Positions 43,691 to 53,078 of a stretch of 64,000 nt of DNA are shown piece after piece. The position numbers were made by a program, and so were the translations under genes. Below the pieces are notes generated by a model. The model was not told the origin of the DNA. It was given only the letters and a program-made list of their open reading frames with translations, and did not search any database. The stretch is taken from contig CAUHHV010000006.1 in the NCBI GenBank assembly GCA_959606065.1, forward strand, positions 29,415 to 93,414. The letters run 5' to 3'. The DNA comes from an uncultured Collinsella sp. (GTDB lineage: Bacteria; Actinomycetota; Coriobacteriia; Coriobacteriales; Coriobacteriaceae). How positions within the stretch are numbered: the stretch's first letter is position 1; each line of letters starts with the position of its first letter.

Positions 43691-45688
43691 ATGGCAAAAA
43701 ACACCGCAAACTATGGTAACGACAGTATTCGTCAGCTCAAGGACGAGGAGCGCGTACGCCTGCGCCCCGCCGTCATCTTTGGCTCGGACGGACTCGACGG
43801 TTGCGCGCATGCCGCCTTCGAGATCCTGTCCAACGCCGTTGACGAGGCGCGCCAGGGCTACGGCAAGCTCATCACCCTTACCGCCTTTCGCGATGGCTCC
43901 ATCCAGGTAGAGGACAACGGCCGCGGCTGCCCGCTCGACTGGAACCCCTCCGAGAAGCGCTTTAACTGGGAGCTCGTCTTTTGCGAGCTCTACGCCGGCG
44001 GCAAGTATAACAACAACCAGGGCGGCGACTACGACTTCTCGCTCGGCACCAACGGCCTGGGCTCCTGCGCGACCCAGTACGCCTCCGAGTACATGGACGT
44101 CACCGTCTGGCGTGACGGTAACAAGTACTCCTTACACTTTAAGAAGGGCAAGGTCGTCGGCGCCAAAAAGAAGGCGCTCGAGATTGAGCCCAGCGACGAG
44201 GACCGCACCGGCACCACCATCAAGTGGCGCCCCGATCTTGAGGTTTTCACCTCCATCAGCATCCCCCACGATTGGTATCGCGAGACCATGCGCCGCCAGG
44301 CCGTGGTCAACGCCAACGTTACCTTCCGCCTGCGCATCGAGGGCGACGATGGCGAGTTTTCCGAAGAGGACTTCTGCTATCCCAAGGGCATCGAGGACTA
44401 TGTGCTCGAGAAGGTCGGTACCGACTACCTTACTGAGCCCTTCTTTATCGAGGCCGACCGCCGCGGTCGCGACCGCGAGGACCTGCCCGACTACAACGTA
44501 AAGATCACCGCGTGCATGTGCTTCTCGCGCACCTTCATGATGCAGGAGTATTACCACAACTCATCGTGGCTCGAGAACGGTGGCTCGCCCGAGAAGGCGG
44601 CCCGTAGCGCTCTGACCAGCGCCATCGATGCCTACATTAAGAACCAAGGCAAGTACAACAAAAATGAGAGCGGCATTAAGTGGCAAGACGTCCAGGACTG
44701 CCTGGTGCTGGTAACCAACTGCTTCTCCACCCAGACGTCCTACGAGAACCAGACCAAGAAGGCCATCAATAACCGCTTTATCCAGCAGGCCATGACGGCC
44801 TTCTTTAAGGAACGCCTCTCGACCTACTTGATCGAGAACAAGGACGCCGCCAATAAGATCATGGAGCAGGTGCTCATCAACAAGCGTTCGCGCGAGAACG
44901 CCGAGAAGACGCGCCAGAGCATCAAGACCAACCTGCAGCAGAAGACCGACATGGCCAACCGCGTGCAGAAATTCATCGACTGCCGCTCCAAGGACAAGAG
45001 CCGTCGCGAGATCTACATCGTAGAGGGCGACTCGGCAGCAGGCGCCATCCGCACGTCGCGCGATGCCGAGTTCCAGGGCGTTATGCCCGTCCGAGGCAAG
45101 ATCCTCAACTGCCTAAAGGAGGACTACCCGCGCATCTTTAAGTCCGACATCATCATGGACCTTATGCGCGTGTTGGGCTGCGGCGTGGAGATCAAGGACA
45201 AGCGCATCAAGAACCTTGGCGCCTTTGACCTGGACAACCTCAACTGGAACAAAGTCATCATCTGTACGGACGCCGACGTCGACGGTTACCACATTCGCAC
45301 GCTCGTGCTCACCATGCTCTATCGACTGGTGCCCACGCTTATCGACGAGGGCTACGTGTATATCGCCGAGTCGCCGCTCTACGAGATCAACTGCAAAGAG
45401 AAGACCTACTTTGCCTATACCGAGCTCGAGAAAAACGGCATCCTCAAAGAGATCGGCGATCAGAAGTGTTCCATCAACCGCTCCAAGGGTCTTGGTGAGA
45501 ACGACCCGGACATGATGTGGCTCACCACCATGAACCCCGAGACGCGCCGCCTGATCAAGGTGGAGCCCGAGGACGTCACCAAGATGGAGACCATGTTCAA
45601 CCTGTTGCTGGGCAACGACGAGGCGGGTCGCAAGCGCCACATCTCCGAGCACGGCAAGGAATACCTGGACCAGCTGGACCTGCAATAG
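43691..45688 (+). CDS. Divergent type IIA topoisomerase B subunit (GyrB/ParE-like)
   Basis: A 665-aa GHKL ATPase plus TOPRIM protein. The ATPase has FEILSNAVDEARQGYG and VEDNGRGCPLD; the TOPRIM domain has IVEGDSAAGAIRTSR, MPVRGKILN and CTDADVDGYHIRTL. The usual N-terminal KRPGMYIG motif of GyrB/ParE is replaced by RLRPAVIFGSDGLDG, so this is a paralogous lineage rather than the housekeeping gyrase. It pairs with the A subunit 45 bases downstream. AAAGGAG lies rather far from the ATG (about 18 bases), with GAGAGAG closer. Confidence 0.93.
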   Translation: MAKNTANYGNDSIRQLKDEERVRLRPAVIFGSDGLDGCAHAAFEILSNAVDEARQGYGKLITLTAFRDGSIQVEDNGRGCPLDWNPSEKRFNWELVFCELYAGGKYNNNQGGDYDFSLGTNGLGSCATQYASEYMDVTVWRDGNKYSLHFKKGKVVGAKKKALEIEPSDEDRTGTTIKWRPDLEVFTSISIPHDWYRETMRRQAVVNANVTFRLRIEGDDGEFSEEDFCYPKGIEDYVLEKVGTDYLTEPFFIEADRRGRDREDLPDYNVKITACMCFSRTFMMQEYYHNSSWLENGGSPEKAARSALTSAIDAYIKNQGKYNKNESGIKWQDVQDCLVLVTNCFSTQTSYENQTKKAINNRFIQQAMTAFFKERLSTYLIENKDAANKIMEQVLINKRSRENAEKTRQSIKTNLQQKTDMANRVQKFIDCRSKDKSRREIYIVEGDSAAGAIRTSRDAEFQGVMPVRGKILNCLKEDYPRIFKSDIIMDLMRVLGCGVEIKDKRIKNLGAFDLDNLNWNKVIICTDADVDGYHIRTLVLTMLYRLVPTLIDEGYVYIAESPLYEINCKEKTYFAYTELEKNGILKEIGDQKCSINRSKGLGENDPDMMWLTTMNPETRRLIKVEPEDVTKMETMFNLLLGNDEAGRKRHISEHGKEYLDQLDLQ

Positions 45689-45733
45689 CAGCAAATCGAT
45701 AACGACGGCCCATAAGAAGTTCAAGAGGAAATC

Positions 45734-47974
45734 GTGGCAAAGAAGAAGACGAAGAACCAGCCAAAGAAAAAGCAGGTTAACGCCGAGAACGTCATCGGCC
45801 TGCACTCCGAGGTCACCGACCAGCCGATTACGCAGACGCTCGAGGTCAACTACATGCCCTACGCCATGAGCGTCAACGTCTCGCGTGCATTCCCCGAGAT
45901 CGACGGCTTTAAGCCCTCGCACCGCAAGCTGCTCTACACCATGTACAAGATGGGCCTGCTCAAGGGCGAGCGCCAGAAGAGCGCCAACATCGTGGGCCAG
46001 ACCATGAAGCTCAACCCGCACGGCGATGCCGCGATCTACGAGACGATGGTGCGCCTAGCGACGGGCAACGAGGCGCTGCTTGCCCCCTTCGTGGAGTCGA
46101 AGGGCAACTTTGGCAAATACTATTCGGGCGACCTGAGCTACGCCGCCTCGCGTTACACCGAGGCAAAGCTCTCCCCCATCAGCGCCGAAATCTTCAAGGA
46201 CATCGACAAGGACCCGGTCGACTTCGTTGACAGCTACGACGGCGCCATGAAGGAGCCGCGTCTGCTGCCCACCACGTTCCCCAACATCCTCGTCTCGGCC
46301 AACAAGGGCATCGGCGTCGCCATGGCGTCCGATATCTGCGGTTTCAACCTCAACGAGGTCTGCACCGCCACGATGCACTACCTGCAGGATCCCAACTGCG
46401 ACCTGCTCGAGTACATGCCCATGCCCGATTTCTCCACCGGCGGCGAGATTATCTACCGCCGCGAGGAGATGGAGAAGATCGTCGAGACCGGCCTTGGCAG
46501 CTTCCAAATCCGCTCCCGCTGGCGCTGGATTCCCGAAGAGCGCATCATCGAGGTCTACGAGATCCCCTACACCACCAAGACCGATGTCATCATCGAGCGC
46601 ATCGTCAAGCTCTCCAAGGAGGGCAAGGTCAAGGAGATCGCAGACATTCGCGATGAGACCGACCTTTCGGGTCTGCGCATCGCTATCGACCTTAAGCGCG
46701 GCGTCGACCCCGACAAACTCATGGCGAAGCTCTATCGCTCGACCACGCTGCAGGATTCGTTCTCGTGCAACTTCAACGTACTGGTCGATGGTTACCCTCG
46801 CGTTATGGGCGTGCGCCAGATCCTGCACGAGTGGGTCAAGTGGCGTATTGAGTCCACGCGTCGCCGCATCAACTTTGACCTGGGCAAAAAGTCCGAGCGC
46901 CTGCACCTGCTGCACGGCCTTGAAGCGATCCTGCTCGACATCGACAAGGCCATCGCCATCATCCGCGGCACCAAGCTCGAGGCCGAGGTCGTGCCCAACC
47001 TCATGCGCGGCTTCGACATCGACGAGACTCAGGCCGAGTTTGTCGCCGAGCTCAAGCTCCGCAACATCAACGAGGAGTACATCCTCAACCGCACCAAGGA
47101 CATCGCCAAGCTCGAGGGCGAGATTGCCGAGCTCGAGGAGATCCTCTCCAGCGAGGAGAACATCAAGAAGGTCATCAGCGACGAGCTGGCCGCGGTCAAT
47201 AAGAAGTACGTGATGCCGCGCCGCACGGGCAGGATCGAGCCCCATGAGGTTATCGAGGTAAGCTTGGAGCCCGAGGTCGAGGAGTACCCGGTCACCATCA
47301 TGCTCTCGCGCGATGGCTATCTTAAGAAGATGACGGACCGCGTGCTCAAGAAGGCGACCACGCTCAAGTACAAGGACGGCGATAAACCCTTTATCGAGTT
47401 CCCGTCCTCCAACACCCACGAGCTGCTGGTCTTTACCAACAAGAGCCAGGTGTACAAGTGCAAGGTTGCGGCGTTTGAGGACACCAAGTCGGCCCAGCTG
47501 GGCTCGTACCTGCCGACCAATCTTGAGATGGAACCCGACGAGAGCGTCATCTGGGTCATCGACCCCGAGGACTACAAGGCCGACGTGCTGTTTGTCTTTG
47601 AGAACGGCCGCGTGGTGCGCGTCGCGCTTTCTGGATACGTCACCAAGACCAACCGCAAGCGCCTCAAGAACGCCATCTACGGTGGTAGCAAGCTGCTGTA
47701 TGCCCAGGTGCTCAAGGAGGATCGCGACATCGCGCTGGTCTCGAGCGACTACCGCCTGATGAACTTCAACACGTCGCTGCTCAAGACCAAGACGACCACC
47801 AACACGCAGGGCGTCCAGGCTTTCACAGCCAAGAAGGGCCGCTCGGTCACCACCGTCGGCACAACCGAGGAGATCCTTGGCGCCGGCGTCTCGGCCGAAA
47901 AGTTCACCGCGCAGAGCCTGCCCTCTGCCGGTGCCCTCATGAAAGAAAACGACATGCCGAGCTTGTTTGACTAG
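45734..47974 (+). CDS. Divergent type IIA topoisomerase A subunit (GyrA/ParC-like)
   Basis: A 746-aa DNA breakage-rejoining subunit. It starts at GTG after AAGAGGAAATC. Marks are VTDQPITQTLEVNYMPYAMSVNVSRAFPEIDGFKPSHRKLLYTMYKMGL and the catalytic tyrosine in YAASRYTEAKLS. The C-terminal domain is short and lacks the GyrA box QRRGGKG, so wrapping and supercoiling activity as in gyrase is unlikely; decatenation or relaxation is more likely. Forms an operon with the B subunit. Confidence 0.93.
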   Translation: MAKKKTKNQPKKKQVNAENVIGLHSEVTDQPITQTLEVNYMPYAMSVNVSRAFPEIDGFKPSHRKLLYTMYKMGLLKGERQKSANIVGQTMKLNPHGDAAIYETMVRLATGNEALLAPFVESKGNFGKYYSGDLSYAASRYTEAKLSPISAEIFKDIDKDPVDFVDSYDGAMKEPRLLPTTFPNILVSANKGIGVAMASDICGFNLNEVCTATMHYLQDPNCDLLEYMPMPDFSTGGEIIYRREEMEKIVETGLGSFQIRSRWRWIPEERIIEVYEIPYTTKTDVIIERIVKLSKEGKVKEIADIRDETDLSGLRIAIDLKRGVDPDKLMAKLYRSTTLQDSFSCNFNVLVDGYPRVMGVRQILHEWVKWRIESTRRRINFDLGKKSERLHLLHGLEAILLDIDKAIAIIRGTKLEAEVVPNLMRGFDIDETQAEFVAELKLRNINEEYILNRTKDIAKLEGEIAELEEILSSEENIKKVISDELAAVNKKYVMPRRTGRIEPHEVIEVSLEPEVEEYPVTIMLSRDGYLKKMTDRVLKKATTLKYKDGDKPFIEFPSSNTHELLVFTNKSQVYKCKVAAFEDTKSAQLGSYLPTNLEMEPDESVIWVIDPEDYKADVLFVFENGRVVRVALSGYVTKTNRKRLKNAIYGGSKLLYAQVLKEDRDIALVSSDYRLMNFNTSLLKTKTTTNTQGVQAFTAKKGRSVTTVGTTEEILGAGVSAEKFTAQSLPSAGALMKENDMPSLFD

Positions 47975-48016
47975 GACGACGGCAGCCAAACCGTCATGGT
48001 TTAACTAAGCAGCGGA

Positions 48017-48047
48017 GCCCGGAGTGCAGCAACATCGCGCTCCGGGC
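48017..48047. terminator. Hairpin after the topoisomerase operon
   Basis: GCCCGGAG (48017-48024) pairs with CTCCGGGC (48040-48047) across a 15-base loop. It lies 42 bases after the A-subunit stop and before the convergent ATPase gene. There is no U-tract. Confidence 0.6.
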
Positions 48048-48072
48048 CCCATGCATTACAGCAGCATCATCC

Positions 48073-49368
48073 CTATAGACAAAATGCCGCATAAAGTGGA
48101 ACAGACATCAGCCCATCATTCATTCCGAAGGGCTTAGTCGATAGCCTGATTCGGCGCACGCCCGGATGGGTCTTTTTAAGTGAGGACAGGCTTCGAGATC
48201 TTGTGTTCTCTCCCGCCTTGACTTCAATCGCAGACAAGCATCCCTGCTTCTCTACTACAAAGTCGATTTCCGCACGATTATCTCGCGCCCAATAATGCAG
48301 CGGATAGCCCATGGCTGAAAGCTGTTGGGCAACGTAGTTTTCGGTAAGTGCACCCATGAATGTGCCGCCGATACCGGCAAGAATATCGGCGCGTTGAGCA
48401 CCGGCCTTGGAGACGAGCAGTCCTGTATCCGCCTGATAGATTTTAAAAGCAGAAGGGTTAACGAAGGCCTCTAAAGGGCTTTCGATCTGCCCGACTAGGC
48501 TGCAGCGCGCCACCGTACCCGACAATACAAGCCAGTCGAGAGCATCTCCAAAGAGAGACGCATTGCCCCCCGCCCGCACTACCTTGTATTGAAATTTGCG
48601 ATTCTCTTTGGCAAGCTGCTGTGGAATGGAATCGAAGCACGCACGCGTCTTTGCGCTCAAGCGTTCATCAGCATATTTATTGGTGTCGGCGGAATATCCG
48701 TCGAGAATAATCCGATGCTTTTCGGCCACATCAATGATTGACTGACCATCGATATACGTTTGGACCGCCTCGGGCATTCCGCCAACAACAAGATACTGTC
48801 GATAGAGCCCAAGCGCCTTTTCATGAAGGCTTGGCGCAAGAGGACCCATTAACTCGAATGACGAGCGTATCTCGTCGACCAGCTGATCGTGCCCCATCGC
48901 CCAGAGAAACTCCTCGAAATCGAGTGGAGTCATCTCAATCAAGTCGGTCTTTCCGACGGGGAACGAATACGACTGATGGTTAATGGCAACCCCAAGAAGC
49001 GACCCAGCAGCCGCAACGTAATACTCGGGAGCATCTTCGCAAAAGTATTTAAGGGAAGTGAGCGCTTCCTGGCATGCCTGGATCTCATCAATGAACAGTA
49101 AGGTTTTGCCAGGCACGATACGCTGTCCCGTACGAGCCTCGATCGCGCGTACGATCGAATGAGGGTCAAGACCGCCCGAAAAATCCGCTCGCGCCGACCG
49201 GTCGTTCTCAAGATTAACGTAGACAACCGATTCGAAAAGATCCTGGGCGTACGTTCTGAGCAAATAGGTCTTGCCACACTGGCGCACGCCTTTGACCAGC
49301 AAAGGTTTTCTATTGGCTCTGTCTCGCCATTCCCTAAGGAGCTCGTCTGCCTTGCGACGCATGCGCAA
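48073..49368 (-). CDS. AAA ATPase with DUF4143 C-terminal domain
   Basis: A 431-aa protein. Walker A is KGVRQCGKTYLLR, Walker B is TLLFIDEIQACQ, and the C-terminal DUF4143 part ends in WARDNRAEIDFVVEKQGCLSAIEVKAGENTRSRSL, a nuclease-like core. The family is frequent in gut bacteria, often near mobile or defence loci, with no settled function. A second, decayed relative is left as a fragment at 53599-53796. Upstream DNA is AT-rich with a TAAAAT -10 box. Confidence 0.9.
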   Translation of the reverse strand: MRMRRKADELLREWRDRANRKPLLVKGVRQCGKTYLLRTYAQDLFESVVYVNLENDRSARADFSGGLDPHSIVRAIEARTGQRIVPGKTLLFIDEIQACQEALTSLKYFCEDAPEYYVAAAGSLLGVAINHQSYSFPVGKTDLIEMTPLDFEEFLWAMGHDQLVDEIRSSFELMGPLAPSLHEKALGLYRQYLVVGGMPEAVQTYIDGQSIIDVAEKHRIILDGYSADTNKYADERLSAKTRACFDSIPQQLAKENRKFQYKVVRAGGNASLFGDALDWLVLSGTVARCSLVGQIESPLEAFVNPSAFKIYQADTGLLVSKAGAQRADILAGIGGTFMGALTENYVAQQLSAMGYPLHYWARDNRAEIDFVVEKQGCLSAIEVKAGENTRSRSLSSLKKTHPGVRRIRLSTKPFGMNDGLMSVPLYAAFCL

Positions 49369-49542
49369 CCTTCCCTCATGAACTTCTGTTTGACAATATT
49401 TTAACGCGGATTAATTTGTTTTCAGTTATTTTTCTGCGTTTAAAAATTGTTCTATACGGCACTTGAGGGAATACACCCCTATCTCTTGGTAAGGATAGCA
49501 AGCATTTCCACCAACGCTGATTGCCATGCGCTCCTCTTGTTC

Positions 49543-50073
49543 TTAGGCGAGCTTGCGAGCGAGCTCTCGCACCTCTTTCAACTTGGGCGAGGATGCCATG
49601 CTGTCGCGCTCGGTCATGCCGTTAATGGTGACAATGCCCTGGTCCTCCCACTTGCAGTACGCGCAGGTTGACTTGTACATAGCGATCGCCGCATCATAGA
49701 CGCCCTCGCTGTGGCTATCGAGCAAAAGGGCCGTCTTGGTGAACGGGAAGCCCGTAGCACCAAAGGCGTACAGGCGGTCGATGGCGGCCTTCTCCTGCGC
49801 AGTGATATCAAACCAGTAGATGGGCGAAGCGAAGACAACCATGTCGGCGTCTTTCAGCGACTCGATCACGTTGGCCATGTCGTCCTTCTGCACGCAGGTG
49901 CCCTCATGGGCAAAGCAGTACTGACATCCCAGGCAACCAGCAATCTTCTTGCTGGCAACGCGGATGACCTCAACCGTATTGCCGCCCTCGCGCGCGGTCT
50001 CGGCAAACGCCTCGACCATGGTGTCGGTATTGGCGCCCTTGCGCGGGCTACCACTCAATACAACGATATTCAT
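49543..50073 (-). CDS. Flavodoxin-family NAD(P)H-dependent reductase with Cys cluster
   Basis: A 176-aa FMN-binding protein: VLSGSPRKGANTDTMVEAF (phosphate loop), the cysteine-rich CLGCQYCFAHEGTCVQKDDM, and VFASPIYWFDITAQEKAAIDRLYA. The cysteines suggest an iron-sulfur flavoprotein-like reductase. It has no neighbours on the same strand within its transcription unit. Confidence 0.9.
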   Translation of the reverse strand: MNIVVLSGSPRKGANTDTMVEAFAETAREGGNTVEVIRVASKKIAGCLGCQYCFAHEGTCVQKDDMANVIESLKDADMVVFASPIYWFDITAQEKAAIDRLYAFGATGFPFTKTALLLDSHSEGVYDAAIAMYKSTCAYCKWEDQGIVTINGMTERDSMASSPKLKEVRELARKLA

Positions 50074-50678
50074 AGGATTCCCTCTCCTTCATGCTGCAGG
50101 CGCGCGTCATATTTTTTTGTTTTAACCAAAACAGATGGAGTTATTCAATCGCCTCGTTTCAAGCACTCCCGCTCAGAGACTAATCCAGTCCGAGTGTTGT
50201 CGATGCGTGTCGCATCGCGCCGCCCAAGGGCTGATTCGTGCACAATTTGGGCGAATCAGGCCCTTGATTCGCGATTTAGGGAATGACTCAATTGATTCGC
50301 AAAACCGCAGGTCGCCTTTTTAATCACTCCCTAGTTTCCGCCGGGGTTCGTAGCGGGTGGCGTGAAAAGGGGTGATTCAAAGGGTCGGAGAGATGTCTAT
50401 AGCGCAATCTTCTGGTATTGGCGCGGTGAGGGACTTCTCACCTCCATCAGTCCAAATCGTCAAGCTCCGAAAGACGTCGAACTAGAGAAAAGGACCTATT
50501 TCCCGTCATGGATTGGGTTTACCTCCATGACTAGAGCCCTGGTGTAATTGGCTGGATCACCGTTCCGGGAACCGGTATCGACCCACCTGTCCGCCAAGCT
50601 CCTTCTTCAGCTCCAGCCTAGTATCTGACTCGCGCCGTTATAAGCGAAAACCGAAGAGATGCGTCTTAGCCAAGAGAA
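50074..50678. other. Gene-poor stretch of about 600 bases
   Basis: Contains the AT-rich upstream region of the flavodoxin gene (50074-50130), a CAAAACCGCAGG motif (50300-50311) and several short G/C palindromes. I see no ORF with convincing codon use or ribosome-binding site, no tRNA and no clear repeat from other parts of the window. It forms the left edge of the accessory region. Confidence 0.5.
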
Positions 50679-50735
50679 TAAGGTTAGCCTCATCTTACTG
50701 TATGATTCGTGTGTTATAGTTAGATAGCTCTAACT
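50679..50735 (+). promoter_or_regulatory. DtxR/IdeR-like iron box and second perfect dyad
   Basis: TAAGGTTAGCCTCATCTTA (50679-50697) matches the DtxR/IdeR consensus TTAGGTTAGCCTAACCTAA at 15 of 19 positions. Twenty bases later AGTTAGA-TAGC-TCTAACT (50718-50735) is a perfect inverted repeat, ending 17 bases before the first methyltransferase start. Together they suggest metal-responsive control of the operon. Confidence 0.5.
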
Positions 50736-50752
50736 GTTTGGGGGCGACAGCC

Positions 50753-51382
50753 ATGCACGAACGCAAGGGTTTCTGGGACAAGAATGCCGGTCGGTACGAC
50801 CGTTTCATGCGAAACGACCGGGCGGCGTATGAGAAGATGTATGGGCTGATCCGGCCGGTAGTGAAAGCAAAAACCGTGCTGGAGGTTGCCACCGGCACGG
50901 GGCTTATCGCAAAGAGCATCGCGAATGCGGCGGCGCACATCGAGGCTACGGACGCTTCTGCAAAGATGATCCTTGAAGCAAAACGGGACAATCAATCCGC
51001 AAAGCTGCACTTTTCCGTACAAGATATGTTCCGCCTACCCTATGCACAGAAGTCCTTCGAAGTGGTGATCGCGTCCAACGCGCTTCACATAGTGCCGCAT
51101 CCGGAAAAGGCCCTGCAAGAAATCAGGCGAGTGCTGAAGGACGACGGCGTGCTCATCGCGCCAACCTTCACCCACGCGGGGAACTCGGTTTCCGGCAAGG
51201 CAAAAGCCTTTTTCATGAGTATGGCGGGATTCCCCCTCCACAGCAGGTGGACAAGCGAGGAATACCTACGTTTCCTGCGTCAAAACGGCTGGGCGGTGCA
51301 GAAAAGCGCGGTGCTGAAGGCCTCGTTCCCGTTGACCTATGCGGAATGCACAAAATCGGAGGGGCCAGATGTCGTTCTTTGA
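50753..51382 (+). CDS. Class I SAM-dependent methyltransferase 1
   Basis: A 209-aa enzyme. The SAM-binding motif I is VLEVATGTGLIAKSIA, with acidic motif II ATDASAKMI and the later LHIVPHPEKALQEIRRVLKDDGVLIAPTF. It starts at ATG 50753. It is the first of three methyltransferase genes and overlaps the second by 14 bases. Codon use is less GC-rich than the surrounding chromosome. The substrate is unknown; the iron-box-like operator hints at a metallophore or iron-linked role. Confidence 0.88.
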   Translation: MHERKGFWDKNAGRYDRFMRNDRAAYEKMYGLIRPVVKAKTVLEVATGTGLIAKSIANAAAHIEATDASAKMILEAKRDNQSAKLHFSVQDMFRLPYAQKSFEVVIASNALHIVPHPEKALQEIRRVLKDDGVLIAPTFTHAGNSVSGKAKAFFMSMAGFPLHSRWTSEEYLRFLRQNGWAVQKSAVLKASFPLTYAECTKSEGPDVVL

Positions 51383-51974
51383 AAACACCCGCAAGCCCGT
51401 GGGCCTCGGCGGAAAACTTATGGTTGCCATGATGAATCTGGGCCACAGCCCTGTGGCGCGGTGGGGACTTCGATTTCTACGACTTGCGCCAAACGCCAAG
51501 GTGCTAGATTGCGGCTGCGGCGGCGGGGCGAACATAAAACGGCTGCTGAAAAAATGCCCGCATGGCGTCGTCAAGGGCGTCGACTATTCGCCCGTCAGCG
51601 TGGAGAAGACTAGAAAGCTCAACCGAATTGCAATTCAGGAGGGGCGTTGCGCCGTTCTGCAAGGCAGCGTGGCGGATATGACGTTTGAGGATAGCTACTT
51701 CGATGCTGCCACGGCCTTTGAAACCGTCTATTTTTGGCCCGATTTGCCCCGATGCTTCCGTGAGGTCTGGCGGACGCTGAAGCCAGGCGGGACAATTCTT
51801 ATCTGCAACGAGAGCAATGGCGATACGGACAAGGACGAGAGGTGGACGCAGATCATCGGCGGCATGACCATCTACAAGGACATTGAATTAAAGGCATGTC
51901 TGGAGCAGGCGGGTTTTCACGAGGTGCAGATACGCAAAAAGAAAAGGTGGCTCTGCGTCACGGCGCAGAAGTAA
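51369..51974 (+). CDS. Class I SAM-dependent methyltransferase 2
   Basis: A 201-aa enzyme starting MSFFENTRKPVGLGGKLMV, behind CGGAGGGG. Motif I is VLDCGCGGGANIKRLLKK, followed by VKGVDYSPVSVEKTRKLN and FETVYFWPDLPRCFREVWRTLKPGGTILI. The N-terminus resembles UbiE/MenG-like methyltransferases found beside iron-uptake genes in Clostridia. Overlaps gene 1. Confidence 0.88.
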   Translation: MSFFENTRKPVGLGGKLMVAMMNLGHSPVARWGLRFLRLAPNAKVLDCGCGGGANIKRLLKKCPHGVVKGVDYSPVSVEKTRKLNRIAIQEGRCAVLQGSVADMTFEDSYFDAATAFETVYFWPDLPRCFREVWRTLKPGGTILICNESNGDTDKDERWTQIIGGMTIYKDIELKACLEQAGFHEVQIRKKKRWLCVTAQK

Positions 51975-52011
51975 GGGCATCAAGCACGGGCATTTTTCAT
52001 CCATCCTGCAC

Positions 52012-52077
52012 ATGGCGATAGACATGACGGTCATAGCAGCTGTGCTGGCGGCAATTGTGACAGTTTTTATTCACTGA
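52012..52077 (+). CDS. Possible membrane micro-peptide
   Basis: A 21-codon ORF (MAIDMTVIAAVLAAIVTVFIH) that would be a single hydrophobic helix, between methyltransferases 2 and 3. The reading frame is open further upstream without a start. No clear ribosome-binding site is present, so it may be the remnant tail of a lost membrane-protein gene. Confidence 0.25.
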   Translation: MAIDMTVIAAVLAAIVTVFIH

Positions 52078-52088
52078 GGAAGAAACCT

Positions 52089-52919
52089 ATGAAATGTAAA
52101 ATTGAGAAAAACACCGTTCAGGAGACGCTGATCCTCCCGCTGTATTCCCGGAAGCTGTGTACGAAGCTGTACCCGAACCTTTACAGGGATGAAACAGCGG
52201 TTCGTCTGCTCGACCAGATCGACTACGACTTTTCAGAGGCAGAGAAAAACTCCCGCAGCCTGATGCAGCGTTTTGGTGCGCTGGAGGTGGCCATGCGGCA
52301 GGGTGATCTTGCTTTCGAGGTACAGGATTACCTGAAAGGCCACCCCAATGCGGCGGTGGTCAATCTGGGCTGCGGGCTGGACAACACCGGCAGAACCTGC
52401 GACAACGGTAGATGCAAGATCTACAATCTGGACTTCCCGGATGTGATTGCCTTGCGGCAGCAGCTACTGCCCGCCGGGGATCGAGAACAAAATATCCCCT
52501 GCGACCTGAAAGACACCGCATGGTTTAGCAAAATCGATGCCTCCGGCGGGGCGGTGTTCTTTGCCTCCGGGGTGTTCTATTACTTTCTGACCCAGCAGGT
52601 CCGGGAACTGGTGCGGGAGATGGCGGACGCTTTCCCCGGCGGTGTGCTGGTCTTTGATGCTGCCAATCGGACAGCAGTAAAGATGATCGCAAAAACATGG
52701 CTTAAGACTGCAAAAATCAAGGATGTGGGGGCATATTTTGCGGTTTCGGATGCCGCCAAGGAAATCGGCACGTGGGACAGCCGTCTGCAGGTCACAAGTC
52801 GCGGCTATATGCTGGGTTATAACGATTTGAGAGACCCTTCTGTCAGCGGCTTTTTCCGGTTTCTCGCAAGGGTCGGTGACAACGGGATGAAAATGCAAAT
52901 CGTGAAAATAAGATTTTGA
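52089..52919 (+). CDS. O-methyltransferase of the LCM/TcmP family
   Basis: A 276-aa protein with the leucine carboxyl methyltransferase-type signatures: ETLILPLYSRKLCTKLYPNLYRDETAVRLLDQIDYDFS at the N-terminus, then AAVVNLGCGLDNTGRTCDNGRCKIYNLDFPDVIALRQQLLP, and VFFASGVFYYF. GAGGAAG precedes the ATG. Members methylate carboxylates or polyketide-like phenols. It is third in the operon and followed by a truncated hydrolase. Confidence 0.88.
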   Translation: MKCKIEKNTVQETLILPLYSRKLCTKLYPNLYRDETAVRLLDQIDYDFSEAEKNSRSLMQRFGALEVAMRQGDLAFEVQDYLKGHPNAAVVNLGCGLDNTGRTCDNGRCKIYNLDFPDVIALRQQLLPAGDREQNIPCDLKDTAWFSKIDASGGAVFFASGVFYYFLTQQVRELVREMADAFPGGVLVFDAANRTAVKMIAKTWLKTAKIKDVGAYFAVSDAAKEIGTWDSRLQVTSRGYMLGYNDLRDPSVSGFFRFLARVGDNGMKMQIVKIRF

Positions 52920-52928
52920 GAGACAAAA

Positions 52929-53045
52929 ATGAAGCGCGCTCACTTTGACGTTGAAGAAAACGGCTTTTACGGCGCATATTGGGCGTGCAAGGACGCACAT
53001 ACAGCAGCGGGTACGGATTCGATTGAAACCGTACCCGCTATCTGA
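52929..53045 (+). pseudogene. Truncated alpha/beta hydrolase (N-terminal stub)
   Basis: 38 codons starting MKRAHFDVEENGFYGAYWACKD, which resembles the start of acyl-CoA thioester hydrolase/BAAT-like proteins. It is cut off after about 25 residues. The remaining codons run through a perfect 10-bp hairpin (GCGGGTACGG with CCGTACCCGC, 53007-53038) followed by an AT-rich tract, which looks like a terminator moved next to the stub. The break lies 34 bases before the first island junction. Confidence 0.55.
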
Positions 53046-53078
53046 TACTATATTATTTTATCGAACGTGTGTTCTATT

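Noticed and set aside
46055..47989. 644-codon open frame opposite the topoisomerase A subunit
   Set aside because: Antisense shadow of a gene with clear catalytic motifs; the composition is typical of mirrored GC-rich coding DNA.
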